A stretch of 26,940 nt of DNA from the IMG/VR virus record IMGVR_UViG_3300038420_000072, positions 1-26,940 of that record. One strand, written 5' to 3'. This document shows, in pieces, positions 7,259-12,726 of the stretch (the stretch's first letter is position 1; each line of letters opens with the position of its first letter). The notes under the pieces are model-generated. The model was not told the origin of the DNA. It did no database searches and saw only the letters and a list, made by a program, of their open reading frames with translations. A program made the translations under genes and the position numbers. The stretch comes from a virus.

Positions 7259-7864
7259 ATGGGCAAGCTAATAGCATTTTCTGGCGCATGCCACAGTGGC
7301 AAGACCACGGCCATCCGTGACATCAAGGAGCACTTTGGCGACCGGATCTTGGTCGCCAGTGAGTGCATTCGCCAAAAGTCAGTTGTCAGCATCGACCAGA
7401 TCAGGAGCAACCCAAGGGCCTACCTTGAGTTTCAGTTTGAGGTCATCCGCGAAAAGTTCACGGCAGAGCAGGCCATCATCCAACAGAACCCCAACGCCGT
7501 CATCTTGACCGACAGGTCGCTGGCTGACTCGTTCTTCTACTATGTCTTCTACGTCGACAAGTCCACCCTGCCGCGTGAGCTGCTCGAGCGCTACACCGAC
7601 TTCTTCAAGTGGCTTTACTTCCGGACGCTGACATCAGCCAGGTGCTATGACCACATCTTCCTCTTCAGGCCGCTTAAGCCCGATGAGCCAGACCTGCTCA
7701 GGCCAGGCAACCTAGACCTCCTCCAAGATGTGGAGTTTTTCTTCATCAAGACCCTAGTCCTTGGGTTCTACTCGCAAACTAACGTGACAGAGATCAGCGC
7801 AGACAATGAAACCGACATCAACACCCTCTACAGTCTCGTCGACGCCTACCTTACCAAGGCCTAG
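7259..7864 (+). CDS. P-loop nucleotide kinase (AAA_28/NadR-like), probable dNMP kinase
   Basis: This 201-residue protein starts MGKLIAFSGACHSGKTTAIR, with Walker A G9-A-C-H-S-G-K15-T. The later TDRSLADSFFYY is the Asp-Arg segment seen in nucleoside/nucleotide kinases and NadR-type ATPases. DHIFLFRPLKPDE matches the 'lid' segment where such enzymes describe a hydrophobic strand followed by basic residues. I chose ATG 7259 because GAGG lies 6 bases before it. It is directly upstream of the dCMP hydroxymethylase-like gene, so I infer that it phosphorylates the modified nucleotide (hydroxymethyl-dCMP to the diphosphate). Substrate is inference. Confidence 0.7.
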   Translation: MGKLIAFSGACHSGKTTAIRDIKEHFGDRILVASECIRQKSVVSIDQIRSNPRAYLEFQFEVIREKFTAEQAIIQQNPNAVILTDRSLADSFFYYVFYVDKSTLPRELLERYTDFFKWLYFRTLTSARCYDHIFLFRPLKPDEPDLLRPGNLDLLQDVEFFFIKTLVLGFYSQTNVTEISADNETDINTLYSLVDAYLTKA

Positions 7865-8840
7865 CCCCGACCTAGAGATCCCAATTGACAACGTGCTTAG
7901 CCAGCGGTTTGATGACATGCTGGCCAGGCTCACGGTCAGGCCGATCATAAACGACAGGCGTGGCCAACTCAAGGAGATCATCGACCTTGGGGTCACGTTC
8001 AAGGACATCCCAGGGCCGATCTTCTTCTCATCTAGGATCCAACCACAAGAGGACATCTGCTATGTGGCCGCCCAACTGTGCTGGTATGCCAAAGGCCGCC
8101 AAAGGCTTGATGGGGTTGAGACCTATCGGCCAAAGATGTGGAAGCGAATGACAGACAGCCTAGCAACAAGACAAACTGATGTTGACCCTCGACTCGACCT
8201 GAACTCGAACTATGGCGAGTATGTCTTCAAGGAAGGGCAGCTTGACCTGGCCATCACCCGGCTTCACAAGGACCCAATGACCAGACAGGCAGTCATCCTG
8301 CTAAACCGGCCAAGTGTCCTGATCAGTGACACCCAGGACCACGTCTGCACGACCAGCCTGCAGTTTCTCATCCGTGACGGGAAGCTTCACTGCATCGCCA
8401 CAATGCGCAGCAATGAGCTCTGGGACGGCTTTCGCTACGACGTAGCATTCTTCACGTTCTTGATGGACTATGTCCGGGCTGAGCTCAGTGCCAAGGGACG
8501 CACGGGTATCGTGCTTGGCGACTACATCCACAATGTCGGCTCGTTTCACTGCTACACCCAGGACTCACTCTCTATCAAGTGCAGCTCAGACCTGGAGGGG
8601 TTGGCCTTTGTCTTCCCGCAGCTTAACCTGGGTGAAGGGCCGGCCCTGGTCAAGGAACTTCCACACCTCGAACAACTTATCAAGGCCATGGCCGGTCAGC
8701 CATCCAAGGGCCTGTCAGTCATGTGTGACACAGACTCTCGCGATGGTTGGAAACACTACCACACCATCGTCAACCTCCTCTTTCACGCGGCAAAGAGGAT
8801 CAACCAAAAAGACCTTGCCCACGGTCCACGCATCTTATGA
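7806..8840 (+). CDS. thymidylate synthase-fold enzyme, predicted dCMP hydroxymethylase
   Basis: This 344-residue protein (from ATG 7806; GTG 7893 is an alternative that avoids the 59 bp overlap with the kinase) shows the TS family order: DPMTRQAVI (phosphate-binding Arg), C181-T-T-S-L-Q-F (catalytic Cys), RSNELWDGFRYDVAFF, and GSFHCY (H-x-Y). Aligned without gaps to the E. coli TS segment RSCDVFLGLPFN, the base-reading Asn177 is replaced by D212. In T4 dCMP hydroxymethylase this position is also Asp, and an Asn-to-Asp change in TS is known to shift preference to dCMP. I infer synthesis of 5-hydroxymethyl-dCMP using methylene-tetrahydrofolate. It overlaps the carbamoyltransferase start. Confidence 0.8.
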   Translation: MKPTSTPSTVSSTPTLPRPSPDLEIPIDNVLSQRFDDMLARLTVRPIINDRRGQLKEIIDLGVTFKDIPGPIFFSSRIQPQEDICYVAAQLCWYAKGRQRLDGVETYRPKMWKRMTDSLATRQTDVDPRLDLNSNYGEYVFKEGQLDLAITRLHKDPMTRQAVILLNRPSVLISDTQDHVCTTSLQFLIRDGKLHCIATMRSNELWDGFRYDVAFFTFLMDYVRAELSAKGRTGIVLGDYIHNVGSFHCYTQDSLSIKCSSDLEGLAFVFPQLNLGEGPALVKELPHLEQLIKAMAGQPSKGLSVMCDTDSRDGWKHYHTIVNLLFHAAKRINQKDLAHGPRIL

Positions 8841-10573
8841 ACCTGCTCCTTACGCTTGGCCACAACGCATCTGCCATCTGGACCGATGGTGTCAACGTCA
8901 TTGGCTATGAGCAAGAACGACTGTCTCGGGTCAAGAGTGACTCCAACTTTCCTGGCTTAGCCATTGACAAGATTGCTGAGCAGGTAGGAGACCGCAAGCC
9001 GATTAACCTCTTCGTCTCACACTGGTTTGACTGCAAGTCACTCAAGACAGCCAAGCACCCTAGGCTGGAAAAATACTGGCATAGGCCAGCTGTCAAGAGG
9101 CTGACCAAGGGTGGAGGTGGCATCTTCGACATCAACTGGGCCTTCACCCACCACGACGCCCACGCCTGGGCAGCCATCGCATTCTACCGCCAGCACATGA
9201 CCAAGCTGCCAAGAGAGACCGTGCAGGTCATCGTCTGTGACGGGTTTGGAACTCGGCAAGAGGTCTTCTCCATCTATGCCATCGACCCATGGAACCACAG
9301 CTGGACCCCATGCCTCCACTCCAGGGTCTGTGGCTTCAGGTGGTCACTTGGCCTGCTCTACCAATATGCAACGTCATTCTGCAGGATGAAGGAAAACCAA
9401 GATGAGTATAAGTTCCTTGGCTACGAAAGCCGGATCAGGACGAACGCCTCTGCCCACACGGTCAAGGTGGTTGAAAACTTAGCCGAGGCCCTGGTCGAAA
9501 GGTGGTGGGCTGACGAGAGCCTGTTTGACGGCCACGTCACCTACAACGCCAACGACTTCATCCACACAGACAGCCTTCACAAGGTCAAGGCCTACTGGCA
9601 TGAACACTTTAGCAAGCTTCTCGAGAGGGTGAACATGTCAAACAATGGTCTCGTCACCCCAGAGAGTCTTAAAGGCCGGGCCATCATCGGCCACTACATC
9701 CAGACGATCCTTGAGACCTTCTACAAGAGGGTCATCGACGAGTTTCACATCAAGAATGCCATCGTGACTGGTGGCGTCCACTACAACGTCAAGCTGAACA
9801 ACTTCATCCTCAAGAGCATCCCTGGCCAATTTTGCGCCGTGCCACTTGCCGGAGACCAAGGGGCGGCCATTGGGGTCTACGTCAGACATGGCTTTCACTT
9901 TCCATTCACGTCACTCCAGTGGGGCCGAAGGGCCTTGCCACCATTCCCAGACCATGTGGGCACAGTTGAGATCGGTGAATCTGGGGCCCACTGGACAAAC
10001 AGCCGCAGCGCCTACGTCAGCATCATCACCGACCTCCTCAGGCAGGACATGATAGTCAACACCGTCACGGGAAACATGGAGTTCGGCCCCAGGGCCCTGT
10101 GCAACACGTCGACCTTAGCCCTGCCTACGAGGGAGAACGTGGACATCATCAACGCCCTCAATGGCCGTGACACCGTCATGCCGTTCGCTCCGGTGATGCT
10201 TGAGGCGACGGCCCGCAGTATGTTCAGCCAGGCAGAGCTCAGTCGCACCGTGGGCTCAGACCGCTACATGATCGTCACCCACGACTGGCGCAGGAAGGTC
10301 ACCACGGAGTTCGACGGCGTGGCCCACCCATATCCAGATGGCAGTGGCTTCTCAGGCCGGCCGCAGATAGTCTACCCGGGCGACCCCATGCCGATCCGTG
10401 AGATCCTCGAAAACCTGGGTGGCGGGCCGATCATCAACACCTCCTTGAACGTCCATGGGGTGCCCATCGTCTACTCCGAAGATGACGCCCTACACGACTT
10501 CAAGTTCAACCTGAGGATGTCAAAAGACCACGCCTTCAGGAAGGTGCCGGTGCTTGTCGTTGGGGCCTTTTGA
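8837..10573 (+). CDS. NodU/CmcH-family carbamoyltransferase, predicted DNA-base carbamoyl transfer
   Basis: This 578-residue protein starts MNLLLTLGHNASAIW, the usual opening of the family. Further motifs are EQERLSRVKSDSNFPGLAI, FTH105-H106-DAH109AWAA (metal/catalytic His cluster), GGVHYNVKLNN, LAGDQGAAIG, MEFGPRALCNTSTLALP at 414-430 and INTSLNVHGVPIVYS near 534. Length fits the two-domain fold (Kae1-like plus YrdC-like) that uses carbamoyl phosphate and ATP to carbamoylate hydroxyl groups. ATG overlaps the TS-like stop (ATGA). In phages, carbamoyltransferases next to dCMP hydroxymethylases are known to make 5-carbamoyloxymethylcytosine, so I infer that role; an antibiotic-type substrate is unlikely in this setting. 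Confidence 0.85.
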   Translation: MNLLLTLGHNASAIWTDGVNVIGYEQERLSRVKSDSNFPGLAIDKIAEQVGDRKPINLFVSHWFDCKSLKTAKHPRLEKYWHRPAVKRLTKGGGGIFDINWAFTHHDAHAWAAIAFYRQHMTKLPRETVQVIVCDGFGTRQEVFSIYAIDPWNHSWTPCLHSRVCGFRWSLGLLYQYATSFCRMKENQDEYKFLGYESRIRTNASAHTVKVVENLAEALVERWWADESLFDGHVTYNANDFIHTDSLHKVKAYWHEHFSKLLERVNMSNNGLVTPESLKGRAIIGHYIQTILETFYKRVIDEFHIKNAIVTGGVHYNVKLNNFILKSIPGQFCAVPLAGDQGAAIGVYVRHGFHFPFTSLQWGRRALPPFPDHVGTVEIGESGAHWTNSRSAYVSIITDLLRQDMIVNTVTGNMEFGPRALCNTSTLALPTRENVDIINALNGRDTVMPFAPVMLEATARSMFSQAELSRTVGSDRYMIVTHDWRRKVTTEFDGVAHPYPDGSGFSGRPQIVYPGDPMPIREILENLGGGPIINTSLNVHGVPIVYSEDDALHDFKFNLRMSKDHAFRKVPVLVVGAF

Positions 10574-10574
10574 C

Positions 10575-10611
10575 AAATTCTTGTTTACAAACTCTAGCCA
10601 GGCCGTATATT
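10575..10611 (+). promoter_or_regulatory. sigma70-like promoter, copy 1 of a duplicated element
   Basis: Directly after the carbamoyltransferase stop, TTTACA (10584-10589) and TATATT (10606-10611) are 16 bp apart. TTGTTTACAA also forms a short inverted repeat (TTGT/ACAA). The same element recurs at 18232-18268, with 16 identical bases (AAATTCTTGTTTACAA) and a conserved TATATTGA. The repeat of an intergenic element at the start of two plus-strand units is good evidence for a promoter, probably read by host RNA polymerase. Confidence 0.65.
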
Positions 10612-10637
10612 GACCTCATGCAGCTGTTCTGCAACTT

Positions 10638-11123
10638 ATGAAAATCAGTCAACGAAGCAAAGAAGAGCTGGTCACGGCGCTCACCGTCGTGGAGACAGCC
10701 CTGGGTGAAAAGCCCACCAAGGCGATGATCGTCAAGGTCCTTGCCGAACGCGGCTGGTGCTCTACCAAGAGTGCCGGCATCGAGACGACGTTCAAGACGG
10801 CAATCCTGGCCGCTGGCGTCGACCTCAACGAATACCCAAACTTTTCGAAGGTCATGGGTGACACTGGCCACAAAGCCGTCGAGAAGCCCGCCCCAACCAC
10901 CGCTGAGCCAGCATTGGCTCCTGCGGCACCGGCGCCACCCTCTCCCGAAGCTCCTGAGGGCCCTGGCGATTTCACCGTGGTGAACCTGAAAGCGGTCAGC
11001 CTGTTGCAGACCAAAGGCGACAAGACCACAACCCGCTTGGTTGGCTCCGACGAAGTGTTGAGTGGAAGCGTCGGCGCATCAGTCTTGCGTTCCAACTGCA
11101 ACCTGATCGAGTTCGCTATCTAA
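10638..11123 (+). CDS. unknown protein with helical N-domain and Ala/Pro linker
   Basis: This 161-residue protein starts MKISQRSKEELVTALTVVET. Residues 1-75 look like a small helical domain with many Lys/Glu (a winged-helix-type fold is possible but not shown). Residues about 84-110 are an Ala/Pro-rich linker, then a beta-like tail ending CNLIEFAI. It is the first gene after promoter copy 1 and probably an early or independently expressed protein. No ribosome site of normal strength is visible, and no family is recognised. It shares its stop region with the membrane-type frame that follows. Confidence 0.7.
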   Translation: MKISQRSKEELVTALTVVETALGEKPTKAMIVKVLAERGWCSTKSAGIETTFKTAILAAGVDLNEYPNFSKVMGDTGHKAVEKPAPTTAEPALAPAAPAPPSPEAPEGPGDFTVVNLKAVSLLQTKGDKTTTRLVGSDEVLSGSVGASVLRSNCNLIEFAI

Positions 11124-11200
11124 TCACAGCGCTACGGCGGTTCAACAAGATTGGCCAACTCGTCTATGGACCAGCGGCATTCACAGCAGGCGTCACTCTC

Positions 11201-11797
11201 ATGTCTGGGGGCAATTTCTCCTGGCTGTGGGTTTGTCCGGCAGTCTGGTTCGTTGGAATGCTGTTCAGCCACTTGGTCTTCGACCGTTGCGTCCTCATTG
11301 AACTTGTCGCCAGGTTTAAGAAACTTCACACCCAATTCGTGGCCAAGGCCGCTAGCTATAGGAGTGGTCCCTACCGCCCAATTCGTTGGGAGGTCAAGCG
11401 GACCTCGAACGTTGAAGTCGACACCGAGCTGGATGACCTCAGTGAGCCACCAAAATTAACACATGAAACCCACATATATCCTGATAGTCAAGACGGAGTC
11501 CGACGGGGACTACATGGCGATCAACACCCAGGATCTCAAGACGGTGCGAGTCAACCCGGAGAAGGAGACGGCAGTCGTGGTGACATCCTCCGCGAAGACG
11601 ACACTGGCGTGCATGACCAAGCACCGGCTGGAGCGCTTCCTGAAGGAGCTGAACGACCGCTACAACATCCTGAACCTCCCATCGCTCCAATACAAGGGGA
11701 CCAGCCACGACAACACGATCTTGGCGGTGGAGAGAGACGGGGTCAAAACCTACATCTGGCCGAAAGCCCTGTTCTCAGTTCAGCGCCGGGGCAATAA
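11201..11797 (+). CDS. possible two-helix membrane protein; both ends uncertain
   Basis: In the frame two ahead of its neighbours, a protein-like stretch runs from about 11105 to 11456: TALRRFNKIGQLVYGPAAF, then FSWLWVCPAVWFVGMLFSHL, then a basic and finally acidic tail EVDTELDDLSEPP. It predicts two membrane helices. The only ATG is 11201, inside the first helix; an ATC at 11123 overlaps the upstream TAA exactly where a TAATG start would be expected. The frame then fails to stop and reads 335 bp into the gene at 11463, where it becomes Gly/Pro-rich and shadow-like; a stop in the neighbouring frame lies at 11457. Either a single-base change disrupts the gene or another start is used. A charged minus-strand frame (11132-11335) is its codon-for-codon antisense and is the rival reading. 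Confidence 0.35.
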   Translation: MSGGNFSWLWVCPAVWFVGMLFSHLVFDRCVLIELVARFKKLHTQFVAKAASYRSGPYRPIRWEVKRTSNVEVDTELDDLSEPPKLTHETHIYPDSQDGVRRGLHGDQHPGSQDGASQPGEGDGSRGDILREDDTGVHDQAPAGALPEGAERPLQHPEPPIAPIQGDQPRQHDLGGGERRGQNLHLAESPVLSSAPGQ

Positions 11798-11945
11798 GGT
11801 CACCATCAAGGCCTTTGGCGACATGACGATCGAGCTCAGCGACCCGGAACGCCGCATTGGCCCCGAGCTCTTCACTCGCTTCGACGGGCTTGTGCTCGTC
11901 TCATCGCAGCCGCCTGTGGCGCCAGCCGGCCAGACCACAACCTGA
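11463..11945 (+). CDS. small protein of unknown function in promoter-terminator unit
   Basis: This 160-residue protein starts MKPTYILIVKTESDGDYMAI. The body alternates beta strands and a Lys/Arg-rich helix (TKHRLERFLKELNDRYNIL), and the C-terminus is a Pro/Ala/Gln tail. Codons end strongly in G or C (for example runs of AAG, GAG, ACG, GTG), more so than in the tail genes, which could mean high expression or a different origin. It is the last gene before a strong terminator. No family is recognised. Confidence 0.75.
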   Translation: MKPTYILIVKTESDGDYMAINTQDLKTVRVNPEKETAVVVTSSAKTTLACMTKHRLERFLKELNDRYNILNLPSLQYKGTSHDNTILAVERDGVKTYIWPKALFSVQRRGNKVTIKAFGDMTIELSDPERRIGPELFTRFDGLVLVSSQPPVAPAGQTTT

Positions 11946-11976
11946 TTCCCGGACACGACGGGCCCAGACACGACAG

Positions 11977-12010
11977 CGGCCCACTGGCAGCAGGCCAGTG
12001 GGCCGTTTTT
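11977..12010 (+). terminator. strong intrinsic terminator
   Basis: A perfect 12-bp stem (CGGCCCACTGGC / GCCAGTGGGCCG) with a 5-base loop is followed by TTTTT. It ends the plus-strand unit that starts at promoter copy 1. The minus direction has no T-run, so it works mainly for plus transcripts, and it separates them from the convergent tail tube gene. Confidence 0.9.
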
Positions 12011-12023
12011 GTCAACACCAGAA

Positions 12024-12716
12024 TCAGTCGATGATCATGTTCGCATCGCCCAGGTTGATGGGGTAAAAGCGGTCAACGACAAGCCGAAACGTGAGCGTCA
12101 CCGGCACGTTCCCCTCAGTCATGTTCGCGTCGGTAGGCTTCAGGTTGATGATCATGCAGCCCTCAAGCTTGTATTGCATCCCGACCTTCAGGCCAGCCAG
12201 TGGGTTGCCAGCAGCCGCGGCCGCCCCAAAGGCAGCTCCAACTGGAAATGCCGAGGCCCCGGCGGCCGCCTCGACAGCCCCAATCGAGGCCATCGAGCCA
12301 ATCCCACCAGTGGCAGAGATCTTCATCGGGACAAGCCAATAGAAGAACCCAGAGCACTTGATGTCGGAGGTCCTGACAACAGACCCAGTCTGCGGGTTGG
12401 ACGACAGGGCGTGCCAGCGATAGAGCATCTGGGCCGTCTTCTGGGTGAAGGCATAGCGGACTGGGACCTCGACCGGGGCCGTGGCCACGTCAGAGCCAAG
12501 GATGTGGTTGACCTGGTTCAGATACTTCATCTCGAAGGTCTGCTGAGCCCTGTCAGGAAATGGGAACCGCTCCACGGCGAACGAGACCGTGTCCTGCCAG
12601 ACGTTGACCCCATACCCAGGCAGGTTGATTAGGAAGCGGAACAGGTCCGTGCGTTGAGGGTCAAGGTTCTGGTGCTCAGACCCCCACTCGTTCTTATACA
12701 ACATTCTGTTGCTCAT
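12024..12716 (-). CDS. tail tube protein (T4 gp19-like)
   Basis: This 230-residue protein starts MSNRMLYKNEWGSEHQNLDP. LDPQRTDLFRFLI, the FAVERFPFPDRAQQTFEM segment and the C-terminal strand VPVTLTFRLVVDRFYPINLG are typical of gp19-type tube subunits, which stack as hexameric rings inside the sheath. An Ala/Gly-rich insertion (about residues 135-170, GIGSMASIGAVEAAAGASAF) is longer than in T4 gp19 (163 residues). It follows the sheath gene by 10 bp, the usual gene order. TAGGA before the ATG is the ribosome site. Confidence 0.8.
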   Translation of the reverse strand: MSNRMLYKNEWGSEHQNLDPQRTDLFRFLINLPGYGVNVWQDTVSFAVERFPFPDRAQQTFEMKYLNQVNHILGSDVATAPVEVPVRYAFTQKTAQMLYRWHALSSNPQTGSVVRTSDIKCSGFFYWLVPMKISATGGIGSMASIGAVEAAAGASAFPVGAAFGAAAAAGNPLAGLKVGMQYKLEGCMIINLKPTDANMTEGNVPVTLTFRLVVDRFYPINLGDANMIID

Positions 12717-12726
12717 AACATCCTAA

